From an uncultured Anaerolineae bacterium (GTDB taxonomy: Bacteria; Chloroflexota; Anaerolineae; Anaerolineales; Villigracilaceae), in assembly GCA_903854805.1 (NCBI GenBank), contig CAINXK010000100.1, positions 1 to 5,808 of the forward strand: 5,808 bases of DNA, in the 5' to 3' direction. The translations under genes were made by a program, and so were the position numbers. The notes beneath the pieces are model-generated. The model saw only the letters and a program-made list of their open reading frames with translations. It did not search any database and was not told the DNA's origin. Below are positions 1 through 5,194 of the stretch, piece after piece; the stretch's first letter is position 1; each line of letters starts with the position of its first letter.

Positions 1-2
1 AA

Positions 3-149
3 TTTGACTTGATTAATCTACGGATTACGGTTTCGAACGCCGCATTAATTATTCTTTATCCTGATGGAAACTTGATAATCCGTGTTACTTTTGCGGTGAC
101 AGGAAACGAAATAGAAATTGCGAAAAATCCTGGATTGCCTGCTCGATGA
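3..149 (+). CDS. Possible 3' end of an unidentified protein (partial, left edge)
   Basis: This frame is open from the window edge for 48 codons and ends in TGA at 147-149, while both other forward frames stop within the first dozen bases. The predicted tail alternates hydrophobic and polar residues (for example ITVSNAALIILYPDG, then LIIRVTFAVTGNEIEIA), as in a beta-rich domain end. No family is recognised. If real, it is convergent with the protease gene and overlaps its last 65 bases on the opposite strand. A 48-codon open frame can arise by chance, so the call rests on the protein-like residue pattern and stays tentative. Confidence 0.3.
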   Translation, partial: FDLINLRITVSNAALIILYPDGNLIIRVTFAVTGNEIEIAKNPGLPAR

Positions 150-1389
150 ACTTCACAGGGGAAAAAACGTTGGTTACCGTATCATCACTTGAACTCTTAT
201 ATAAATTCACCAGCTGTTGAAGGTCAGAATCTGTCAAAGAACGTTTCTGAACACCTAATAGTAGTTGATAAAGATGATTTAATTCAACTCCGTTCATAAC
301 AGCATCAACGTCTTTAACATGCACAAGACCCAGGGCATGCCCAAGTTCATGCAATATGATTGATTGCGCGTCCAGGCTGTTTGACGGAGTGGTGTCATTT
401 GTGGTCCAGTTAAAATTTCGATTATTTATTATGACAATTGAACCAATGGACAGTTTGCTGTTCTGGAATGAATATGGCATGTCCAATCCTGGCAGATCCA
501 TTGTCTGATCTTTAATGGTGGAAGATAACAATATTCTGATTTCACACTTCGCCAATTTCAAAAAGGTTCCACCTGGGTACCAAGGCATAGCGTTTCCGTT
601 ATAGTCCAATGGGGTGATTTCTCTCTGAGAATCAGTCACGGAATTAAAACCTGATATTTTTAAATTGCTGCCTGCTTCATTCCAGCTTGTCGCAGCGGCT
701 CTGGCAGCAGCTTGCCAATCTGCTGGCATATCACTAAAGGTCACAGTCATGTTGTCCACGCAGGCAGAATCTAATGGAAGTGGCTCTGTTGATGGTAATA
801 ATTGGAACGAATTGGTCGTGGAAGTATTTGGACTCGCTGCAGAGACGGTTGTTGGAATTGCAGGTTCGGTCGGTGGTATTGGTGTCCAGGTAGGAAGTGG
901 AATATCAGTGGCCGGTATGGGCGTCAAGGTTGGACGCGGAGTGTTCGTCGGTGGAACTGGTGTCCATGTTGGAACTGGCGTATAAGTTGGCGGTATAAAC
1001 GTATTCGTTGGCGGCATTGGAGTAATTGATGGGGCGACCTTTGGAGCGCAAGAATCCACATATTGATAGGAATCAATAATTGAAATGTAATTTGACATGC
1101 CATCATCATTATGTGGATTCCAGAATAAAACATACCGATCGAATTGAGGATTAAATATTTCCCCGGTGGTTTTTACTTGCACACCGGTAATATTATCGAG
1201 AGTCATCCACTGATTTGGATCATTTTCAGTGCCATAAGGTTTAAACATCGGAAAACGTCGTGTACCTGCATCGAGTAAAAATACAAGTCCACAAACAGGT
1301 TGTCCGGCCTGAGAATAAGCAACAATTGAAGGCGCCTGAAAAAAGCAAACTACCGCAATCATGAGTGCTGCAAAAATTCTAGATTTCAT
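85..1389 (-). CDS. Secreted zinc metalloprotease, metzincin/matrixin type (M10-like), with Pro/Thr-rich linker
   Basis: The gene encodes a 434-residue exported protein predicted to cleave peptide bonds outside the cell. Residues 1-26 form a signal peptide (MKSR, then a hydrophobic stretch, cleavage near AYS-QAG). Residues about 27-115 are an unrecognised domain with two cysteines (C33, C114). Residues about 120-182 are a PTxTPxP linker. The rest is the catalytic domain, with two more cysteines (C210, C282). The motif HELGHALGLVH (H347, E348, H351, H357) fits the metzincin consensus HExxHxxGxxH exactly. AVMNG (M365) is a plausible Met-turn, and LTDSDLQQLVNLY resembles the matrixin C-terminal helix. 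The ATG at 1389 was chosen because AAGGA lies seven bases upstream and the signal peptide starts there; ATG 1407 and TTG 1419 extend the frame but lack a good ribosome binding site. No cysteine-switch propeptide is visible. The substrate is unknown. Confidence 0.93.
   Translation of the reverse strand: MKSRIFAALMIAVVCFFQAPSIVAYSQAGQPVCGLVFLLDAGTRRFPMFKPYGTENDPNQWMTLDNITGVQVKTTGEIFNPQFDRYVLFWNPHNDDGMSNYISIIDSYQYVDSCAPKVAPSITPMPPTNTFIPPTYTPVPTWTPVPPTNTPRPTLTPIPATDIPLPTWTPIPPTEPAIPTTVSAASPNTSTTNSFQLLPSTEPLPLDSACVDNMTVTFSDMPADWQAAARAAATSWNEAGSNLKISGFNSVTDSQREITPLDYNGNAMPWYPGGTFLKLAKCEIRILLSSTIKDQTMDLPGLDMPYSFQNSKLSIGSIVIINNRNFNWTTNDTTPSNSLDAQSIILHELGHALGLVHVKDVDAVMNGVELNHLYQLLLGVQKRSLTDSDLQQLVNLYKSSSDDTVTNVFSPVKFIEQAIQDFSQFLFRFLSPQK
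850..1029 (-). repeat. Degenerate Pro/Thr repeat region encoding the protease linker
   Basis: About sixty codons encode repeated PTxTPxP-like units (PPTNTFIPPTYTPVPTWTP and similar). On the plus strand this appears as repeated GGTGT/GGAAGTGG/GGCGT blocks. Such a linker is expected to be extended and probably surface-exposed, separating the N-terminal domain from the catalytic domain. The repeat also creates long glycine/valine-rich open frames on the plus strand, which are artefacts. Confidence 0.85.
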
Positions 1390-1446
1390 AACTTTATCCT
1401 TATACATGGTGAGCCACAAATCCCAGAATGGAAATTCAATCGACTG

Positions 1447-1475
1447 ATGAAAATTGTTTCATTTCATCCAGTCAA
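1447..1475 (-). promoter_or_regulatory. Candidate protease promoter overlapped by an inverted repeat
   Basis: Read on the minus strand, TTGACT (1475-1470) and TTTCAT (1452-1447) are separated by 17 bases, about 60 bases before the protease ATG. An imperfect inverted repeat covers both boxes: GACTGATGAAA (1442-1452) and TTTCATCCAGTC (1462-1473), complementary except for one bulged base. This could be an operator or a hairpin. The -10 match is only four of six, so the promoter is tentative. Confidence 0.35.
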
Positions 1476-1552
1476 ATCTTATCAGAAATTCACAGCCCAG
1501 CGATGGCAGTCTCGTACTTTAGAGTTAATCCGGCTTCTCAAAATTCAAGGCA

Positions 1553-1586
1553 AATGCTGTTTTTCATTTGAATGAAAAACAGCATT
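1553..1586. promoter_or_regulatory. Perfect 15-bp inverted repeat containing the shared TTTTCATTYGAATGAAAA palindrome
   Basis: AATGCTGTTTTTCAT (1553-1567) is followed by TTGA and then its exact reverse complement (1572-1586). There is no T-tract on either side and both flanking genes point away from it, so it is not an ordinary terminator. Its centre (1561-1578) matches 17 of 18 bases of a second palindrome at 3436-3453 upstream of the DUF2726 gene. A protein-binding operator is the simplest reading; a dispersed palindromic repeat is the alternative. Confidence 0.6.
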
Positions 1587-1706
1587 ATTCTCAGCGCAAT
1601 CCAAGTTACAATTATTTATCGACAAGACTAGACTTTGCGGATGCCCCAATTCAATCATTATCCTGACTACCGTTTCTCATAAAAAAGTTTCACCCAAAGG
1701 CTGGCT

Positions 1707-2387
1707 ATGAATGACATTAATCTTGTGACAGACTTCTGTAAAGCCAATTTAGATTTAACAAATATCGAAGCGCCCGAAGAATATGACTACTCGTGCCTGC
1801 CACTCTGTGTCATCGATGCAGTTTTTTCCATTGGCGTCAGGTATAAGGCTACAGAAAATACGATCCAACGATTCTGTGATTATTATCAAATTAACCGCAA
1901 ACAGGACATTAGCTCTGTTGAACCAATGAGCATGAGTACATTTATAAAAATCAATTCGGAAAACACGCCAGAGTGGATGGCGGAAAACGTTTATAAAAAT
2001 TCCCAACGTACATCCCCCCGAAATGGGATTTTGAAAGCAGATGCAGTTGGGTGGTTCTCGGAAGTCCTACTGAAATTCGAAGTAAATTATTTCAAGGATA
2101 TCGATAAAATCCTGGGAAATAAACTTTTCGAGACAGCCATCAGAGCAGTTCCAGGCCAAACAAGTGGAATTTCATTGAAGTATTTTTTCTTACTGGCAGG
2201 AATTGACACTTATGTATTACCCAGCAGAATGGTGAAAAGGTTTTTACAAAACATTATTGGGAAAGTATCAAACGACGATGAATGCCTGTACCTGATCACG
2301 GGCGCTGCCAAAATTCTCTCGAAAGATCATCCCAATCTTTCCCCGCGAACATTGGATAATCTCATTTGGAAATATCAGCGGCAATAA
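1707..2387 (+). CDS. Endonuclease III-like helix-hairpin-helix (HhH-GPD-type) protein of unknown function
   Basis: The gene encodes a 226-residue cytoplasmic protein with no signal peptide or membrane segment. The segment at residues 145-179 (IRAVPGQTSGISLKYF, then LLAGIDTYVLPSRMVKRF) aligns by eye with the HhH hairpin and following helix of the endonuclease III superfamily (LPGVGRKTA ... VDTHIFR). QRTSPRNGILKADAV (100-114) lies where the helical core precedes the hairpin. The hairpin lysine aligns with G154 and the catalytic aspartate with S173, and no C-terminal iron-sulfur cysteine cluster is present, so glycosylase activity is doubtful. DNA binding is the reasonable inference. ATG 1707 is preceded by AAAGG at six bases. 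The gene appears monocistronic: a palindrome lies upstream and a short terminator overlaps the stop. The CDS is secure; the fold assignment is moderate. Confidence 0.85.
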   Translation: MNDINLVTDFCKANLDLTNIEAPEEYDYSCLPLCVIDAVFSIGVRYKATENTIQRFCDYYQINRKQDISSVEPMSMSTFIKINSENTPEWMAENVYKNSQRTSPRNGILKADAVGWFSEVLLKFEVNYFKDIDKILGNKLFETAIRAVPGQTSGISLKYFFLLAGIDTYVLPSRMVKRFLQNIIGKVSNDDECLYLITGAAKILSKDHPNLSPRTLDNLIWKYQRQ

Positions 2388-2398
2388 TGCCTTTTTTT
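2380..2398 (+). terminator. Short intrinsic terminator overlapping the HhH-protein stop codon
   Basis: GGCA-ATAA-TGCC forms a four-pair GC-rich hairpin directly followed by seven T residues (2392-2398). The stop codon TAA (2385-2387) lies in the loop. The stem is short, so efficiency may be low, but the position and T-tract fit a terminator for this gene. Confidence 0.45.
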
Positions 2399-2583
2399 GC
2401 GTGGCGATTCTATCTAATCCTGCTGGCACAGCGGTGAGGTTGTGCGATTTCTGGACGGATCTGCACCATTCCAATATAGGGAAACACATTGTCTTCTCAC
2501 TTATCGACAAAGAGGGATTTTCGCTTATTGGTGGATTTAAACAAAAGTGCAATTGATGATTCCGATGTTCACATCTTTGCCCT

Positions 2584-2612
2584 TTGACTTTCAGCTCGAT
2601 TAGTCTTACAAT
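2584..2612 (+). promoter_or_regulatory. Near-consensus sigma-70-type promoter of the vapBC operon
   Basis: TTGACT (2584-2589) and TACAAT (2607-2612) are separated by exactly 17 bases, about 30 bases before the antitoxin ATG. Each box matches five of six consensus positions. This predicts transcription starting near 2619 and a short leader. Confidence 0.75.
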
Positions 2613-2630
2613 TTTATTAGAAAAGTAAGA
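2604..2630. promoter_or_regulatory. Inverted repeat over the vapBC -10 box, candidate autoregulatory operator
   Basis: TCTTAC (2604-2609) is mirrored by GTAAGA (2625-2630). Inside, TTTT (2612-2615) is mirrored by AAAA (2621-2624), giving ten complementary pairs with a two-base asymmetry. The repeat covers the -10 box and predicted start site. Antitoxin or toxin-antitoxin complexes of type II systems usually repress their own promoter at such sites, so this is the expected operator; the binding itself is inferred. Confidence 0.5.
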
Positions 2631-2642
2631 TAGGAGCCTGTC

Positions 2643-2870
2643 ATGACCATTCGGTTATCATCTAAAGGACAGCTTGTTCTGCCCAAAATTATTCGAGAAA
2701 AATTAAATCTAAAGAGCGGCGACCAGTTTCAGGCCAGAATTGTTGACCAAACCATCGTGCTGGAACAGGTGCCGGTTGACCTGGTTCTAAAACTGCGCGG
2801 CAAATATGCTGGACACGACTTCATCCGTGACCTGGAAGAAGAGCATCGCCAGGAAATGGACAATGACTGA
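2643..2870 (+). CDS. vapB: AbrB/MazE-fold antitoxin of a VapBC pair
   Basis: The gene encodes a 75-residue antitoxin. Residues 2-45 are a typical swapped-hairpin AbrB/SpoVT DNA-binding domain (SSKGQLVLPKIIREKLNLK, then SGDQF), which binds the operon promoter as a dimer. The acidic, charged C-terminal tail (about 58-75, RDLEEEHRQEMDND) is the part expected to wrap and inhibit the toxin. AGGAG lies six bases before ATG 2643. The reading frame overlaps the toxin start by eight bases (ATGACTGA), so translation is coupled. The promoter and the inverted repeat over its -10 box suggest autorepression. Family assignment is firm; the toxin pairing follows from the arrangement. Confidence 0.92.
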   Translation: MTIRLSSKGQLVLPKIIREKLNLKSGDQFQARIVDQTIVLEQVPVDLVLKLRGKYAGHDFIRDLEEEHRQEMDND

Positions 2871-3276
2871 ACGCTATTTGTTTGATTCGTGGGCCATCCT
2901 TGCCTATCTCCAAGGCGAAGAACCGGCAGCCGGTCGGGTCAGCCTACGCCTGGAGGATGCATACCAAAAGCGCGTCGAAATCTGCATTTCGATCATCAAT
3001 CTTGGCGAGGTCTATTACCGGATTGGCAAAGTACTTGGCGCGCAGCGTGCTGAAGATGTACTGAATGACTTGGGCTCATTGCCCATTCAGATCATCCCAG
3101 CTGATAATGAATTGGTACTACGTGCAGCCCGTTGGAAGATGCGCCATCCGATTTCCTATGCCGACGCTTTTGCGATCGCCACCGCCGAAAAACTTAATGC
3201 CACACTGGTCACTGGCGATCCTGAACTGCTGGCATTAAAAAATATCATTTCACTGGAAGCCTTAGAGCGGGAATAA
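2863..3276 (+). CDS. vapC: PIN-domain ribonuclease toxin VapC
   Basis: The gene encodes a 137-residue single-domain PIN protein, the usual VapC length. VapC toxins are Mg2+-dependent endoribonucleases that cleave tRNA or rRNA and block translation. The four acidic positions are all present: D8 in YLFDSWA, E49 in IINLGEVYY, D101 in SYADAFAIATA, and D119 in LVTGDPEL. The toxin is therefore predicted to be active. ATG 2863 was chosen because AGGAA sits seven bases upstream and it gives the standard N-terminus; a frame open further upstream only runs inside vapB. The RNA target cannot be read from the sequence. Confidence 0.94.
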   Translation: MTERYLFDSWAILAYLQGEEPAAGRVSLRLEDAYQKRVEICISIINLGEVYYRIGKVLGAQRAEDVLNDLGSLPIQIIPADNELVLRAARWKMRHPISYADAFAIATAEKLNATLVTGDPELLALKNIISLEALERE

Positions 3277-3330
3277 CTAATAATCCATCTGAGAAAACCG
3301 ACATGTCGATCGCATGGTGAGGCAAGTATT

Positions 3331-3450
3331 GTGGATGACATGATTTCAGATTCACTAGCAGATGAGCAGCTTGGTCAACTGGTTAATAAGTTTTGGAAAC
3401 AGGCAAGTAGGAAACAGAACAACTCAGAAAATGGTTTTTCATTCGAATGA
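3331..3450 (+). CDS. Possible small ORF or coding remnant downstream of vapC
   Basis: A GTG-started frame of 39 codons (VDDMISDSLADEQLGQLVNK, then FWKQASRKQNN) is preceded by GGTGAGG nine bases upstream. It lies in the same frame as vapC after the vapC stop, and that frame stays open for 57 codons. The first half looks helical and acidic, the second basic. No family is recognised. It ends inside the 3436-3453 palindrome, which argues against a functional gene. It may be chance. Confidence 0.15.
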   Translation: MDDMISDSLADEQLGQLVNKFWKQASRKQNNSENGFSFE

Positions 3451-3453
3451 AAA
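3436..3453. promoter_or_regulatory. 18-bp perfect palindrome, candidate operator of the DUF2726 gene
   Basis: TTTTCATTCGAATGAAAA is a perfect palindrome. It ends 22 bases before the TATAAT box at 3476, so it occupies the -35 region and just upstream of it, a usual place for an activator or repressor. A copy differing at one base lies at 1561-1578 upstream of the HhH-protein gene. Confidence 0.6.
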
Positions 3454-3472
3454 TTTATGTTTCGATTCTTGA

Positions 3473-3481
3473 TGCTATAAT
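3473..3481 (+). promoter_or_regulatory. Extended -10 promoter of the DUF2726 gene
   Basis: TGCTATAAT is a perfect extended -10 element (TGnTATAAT). No good -35 box is present at the right spacing (TTTATG matches three of six), as is common for extended -10 promoters or activated promoters. Transcription would start near 3488, giving a leader of about 78 bases before ATG 3566. Confidence 0.65.
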
Positions 3482-3565
3482 ACAGTCACCGGGGGGCCAG
3501 GAACGAATCCCCAATCGTAAACTTATCGGTATCAATAAGCGTGAAACGCAGAAAGCAGTTCATCA

Positions 3566-4288
3566 ATGGCATCGCAGGATAAATTCTCCCTACTCCGCAC
3601 AATTCTAAAAACATTTGGACTATCTCCGGATGCAGTCGATGATATTGTCGACCGGATTTCGGACTGGCTTTCAGAAAAAGACGCAGAGAAAACCCCCGCG
3701 AAAATCGAATACCCGTATCTCATCCGGGATGATTTTCTTTCAGCAGCCGAACTCAGTTTCTATCTTGTTTTGAAAACCACGCTCACAGACCGGGCCCTGA
3801 TCTGTCCAAAGGTGGCCCTGGGTGATTTGTTTTATGCAAAAACACAAGATCACAGCAAGTTTCGCACCTACACGAATAAGATCGACCGCAAGCATGTTGA
3901 TTTTCTGGTCAGCGACCCGCTAACAGTCCGCCCGCTCTTCGGGGTAGAGCTGGATGACAAAAGTCACCAGCGCCAGGACAGACAGGAACGAGACGCATTC
4001 GTAGAAAAAGTATTTGAAGCAGCCAAACTACCGCTGGTTCGCATCCCTGCAAAGCGCGCATATTCTGTTTCAGAACTATCCGCTCTCCTGCAACCATATC
4101 TGGGGAAAATTCCTACCCCGGCTCCACTGCCTGAAATTCTTCAGCCGGCCAGTACCAATCCCGCCTGCCCGAAGTGCGGCAGCGAGATGATCTTACGAAC
4201 TGCAAAGAACGGCGCAAATCAAGAGGACAAGTTTTGGGGCTGCTCCAATTATCCGAAGTGTCGCGGTGTATTAAAGTTCGAAAAGTAA
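3566..4288 (+). CDS. DUF2726 (PD-(D/E)XK nuclease-like) protein with C-terminal topoisomerase-type zinc finger
   Basis: The gene encodes a 240-residue cytoplasmic protein. Residues 1-45 are a charged helical lead. Residues about 53-180 match DUF2726: LSAAELSFYLVLK (E62), PKVALGDLF, RKHVDFLVSD (D112), GVELDDKSHQRQ (E128, D130, H134) and LPLVRIPAKRAYS. The D ... ExD ... H pattern resembles PD-(D/E)XK nuclease cores such as those of DUF559 and Vsr relatives. After a proline-rich hinge (182-200), a CxxC ... CxxxxxC finger (C201, C204, C226, C232) resembles the DNA-binding zinc ribbons at the ends of topoisomerase I. Together this suggests a DNA-binding nuclease, though no activity is established for the family. 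ATG 3566 is the first start after an in-frame stop; its ribosome binding site is weak (AGAAAG). Expression is probably set by the palindrome and extended -10 promoter upstream. Confidence 0.9.
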   Translation: MASQDKFSLLRTILKTFGLSPDAVDDIVDRISDWLSEKDAEKTPAKIEYPYLIRDDFLSAAELSFYLVLKTTLTDRALICPKVALGDLFYAKTQDHSKFRTYTNKIDRKHVDFLVSDPLTVRPLFGVELDDKSHQRQDRQERDAFVEKVFEAAKLPLVRIPAKRAYSVSELSALLQPYLGKIPTPAPLPEILQPASTNPACPKCGSEMILRTAKNGANQEDKFWGCSNYPKCRGVLKFEK

Positions 4289-4431
4289 TAAATCTCTTTA
4301 TCGTTTGCGTAATTTATTATTGGCGCCTTCGACCTGGAAGTACTGCGGTTATAACAGAAGCAGCATTAATCCAGGACCAAAAAGTGTTATTCCAGGAGCA
4401 TAAATTGGGCGCATAATTTCAGGATTAAAAA

Positions 4432-4659
4432 TTGTTGGAATTGATGCAATTATTTTTTACCAGTAGCTTCTTTTTGGTTCCCAAAGAACATCAGGCCAAA
4501 ATGAAACCGCAAATTCATAAACTAAAGGAAACGACAATTGCACTCCAGAAGGGAGCCAGCAAGTATTTTTCAATCACGCGCCTGACAAGCATCAAAACCC
4601 TGTGTAAAGATCCAGCCATCGCGGCTCAGTTTGTCTTTCATTTACAAGCGTACATTTGA
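4432..4659 (+). CDS. Small basic hypothetical protein
   Basis: The frame encodes 75 residues from TTG 4432 (AGGA seven bases upstream), 71 from ATG 4444, or 52 from ATG 4501. The part from about residue 18 onward looks coding: a lysine-rich helix (KEHQAKMKPQIHKLKETTIA), then ITRLTSIKTLCKDPAIAAQF. The first 17 residues are hydrophobic and less convincing, so the true start may be ATG 4501. No family is recognised. It follows the DUF2726 gene by 143 bases on the same strand and is followed by an inverted repeat with a distal T-tract. It may be a real small gene or the remnant of a larger one. Confidence 0.4.
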   Translation: MLELMQLFFTSSFFLVPKEHQAKMKPQIHKLKETTIALQKGASKYFSITRLTSIKTLCKDPAIAAQFVFHLQAYI

Positions 4660-4689
4660 ATAGGTTCAAAATACCCCCTGTCCACACTA

Positions 4690-4747
4690 CGGAACCGGTC
4701 TTGTGCCAGAGTCGGTTCCGATGCTAGAAGATATTATCGTTTTTTTT
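4690..4747 (+). terminator. Inverted repeat with distal T-tract, possible terminator
   Basis: CGGAACCG (4690-4697) is the exact reverse complement of CGGTTCCG (4713-4720), with a further short TCT/AGA pair inside the loop. Eight T residues (4740-4747) come only 19 bases later. A competing weak stem, CGAT (4719-4722) with ATCG (4736-4739), ends directly at the T-tract and would exclude part of the first hairpin. The spacing is not canonical for an intrinsic terminator, so only the repeat is secure. Confidence 0.35.
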
Positions 4748-4812
4748 GATAGCCGAAGCAAGTTATAAATTGGGTTGTGTGGATAAGTCGGTTTCTTGCT
4801 TTCTTGTCATTA

Positions 4813-5139
4813 TCAACGCATGCAATTGGCTTCTTTATTTGAGAGCATGCCAAGTAAGAACAAACCAATGTGGTAAAAAAGAGCCGAAAATGAACATATT
4901 GCATCAAAACAATCCATTGAAATCAATCGGAACATTCCCCTTCGGGCAGCCAGTTCAAGAAGTTGCGCAAACTCCTCAATGGTGATCCACCTGCCATTTC
5001 GACCACCACCTTCGCAGACAGGGCAAGGCTTGTGACGCATGTAGGGCTGACCGTTAGCGTCAATGTCCATGCCCACAGGCATACGGCACATCCCGCCACA
5101 GCACTGGCAGGGTTCTGAGATGTGTATTTTGATTTCCAT
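4813..5139 (-). CDS. Small four-cysteine zinc-finger protein (DnaJ-finger-like) with hydrophobic C-terminus
   Basis: The gene encodes 108 residues. Two CxxC-G units, C11/C14 (PCQCCGGMC) and C39/C42 (PCPVCEGGG), resemble half of a DnaJ-type zinc finger and probably bind one zinc ion. They flank a short strand segment (MDIDANGQPYMRH). WITIEEFAQLLELA (51-64) follows, a typical closing helix. The remaining tail is unexpected: residues 79-98 (DAICSFSALFYHIGLFLLGM) are hydrophobic enough for a membrane helix, or may come from read-through after loss of an original stop. ATG 5139 is preceded by AAGGTGG four bases upstream. A terminator-like hairpin lies just before that site. Function is unknown; RNA, DNA or protein binding are all possible. 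Confidence 0.75.
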   Translation of the reverse strand: MEIKIHISEPCQCCGGMCRMPVGMDIDANGQPYMRHKPCPVCEGGGRNGRWITIEEFAQLLELAARRGMFRLISMDCFDAICSFSALFYHIGLFLLGMLSNKEANCMR

Positions 5140-5155
5140 ACGACCACCTTAAATG

Positions 5156-5184
5156 AAAAAATCCCACCAGAAATACCTGATGGG
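5156..5184 (-). terminator. Terminator-like hairpin in the leader of the zinc-finger gene
   Basis: On the minus strand CCCATCAG (5184-5177), a six-base loop and CTGGTGGG (5170-5163) form an eight-pair stem including one G-U pair. One A and then six T residues (5161-5156) follow. The T-tract ends five bases before the AAGGTGG ribosome binding site. On the plus strand the stem has a mismatch and no T-tract, so it works in the leftward direction only. It could end an upstream leftward transcript or act as an attenuator. Confidence 0.55.
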
Positions 5185-5194
5185 TTGAATGAGA

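Larger units (their letters stand above)
1390..1706. other. Divergent intergenic region between protease and HhH-protein genes
   Basis: These 317 bases hold no convincing gene. They contain a candidate leftward promoter with an overlapping inverted repeat (1442-1475) and a perfect 15-bp stem-loop (1553-1586), each listed separately. For the rightward gene the best -10 seen is TACAAT at 1607-1612, without a clear -35 box. Confidence 0.7.

Noticed and set aside
665..1029. Plus-strand glycine/valine/tryptophan-rich open frames
   Set aside because: They are antisense readings of the Pro/Thr-rich linker of the protease; the low-complexity composition keeps several frames open.
924..1133. Minus-strand 69-codon frame beginning MFYSGIHIMMM
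   Set aside because: It lies in another frame within the protease gene, whose catalytic motif and signal peptide fix the true frame.
2268..2552. Minus-strand 94-codon frame
   Set aside because: It overlaps the end of the HhH gene, starts with TTG without a good ribosome binding site, and has no recognisable domain.
2806..2862. Upstream extension of the vapC reading frame
   Set aside because: It lies wholly inside vapB; ATG 2863 has a ribosome binding site and gives the standard VapC N-terminus.
3299..3308. Ten-base palindrome CGACATGTCG after vapC
   Set aside because: It is short, has no T-tract, sits at no promoter, and a palindrome of this size is expected by chance in a window this long.
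3156..3341. Minus-strand 61-codon serine-rich frame
   Set aside because: It is antisense to the end of vapC, whose PIN motifs are complete.
3909..4097. Minus-strand frame within the DUF2726 gene
   Set aside because: It is antisense to conserved DUF2726 motifs and has no independent support.
4174..4416. Plus-strand 80-codon frame overlapping the end of the DUF2726 gene
   Set aside because: More than a third lies out of frame within the zinc-finger coding part, and the remainder has no recognisable protein pattern.
4337..4424. Repeated TTAnTCCAGGA-like words between the DUF2726 gene and the small ORF
   Set aside because: The copies are short, differ from each other, and have no regular spacing or link to a promoter.
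4746..4985. Plus-strand frame opposite the zinc-finger gene
   Set aside because: The opposite strand has the CxxC motifs and a good ribosome binding site; this frame has neither.
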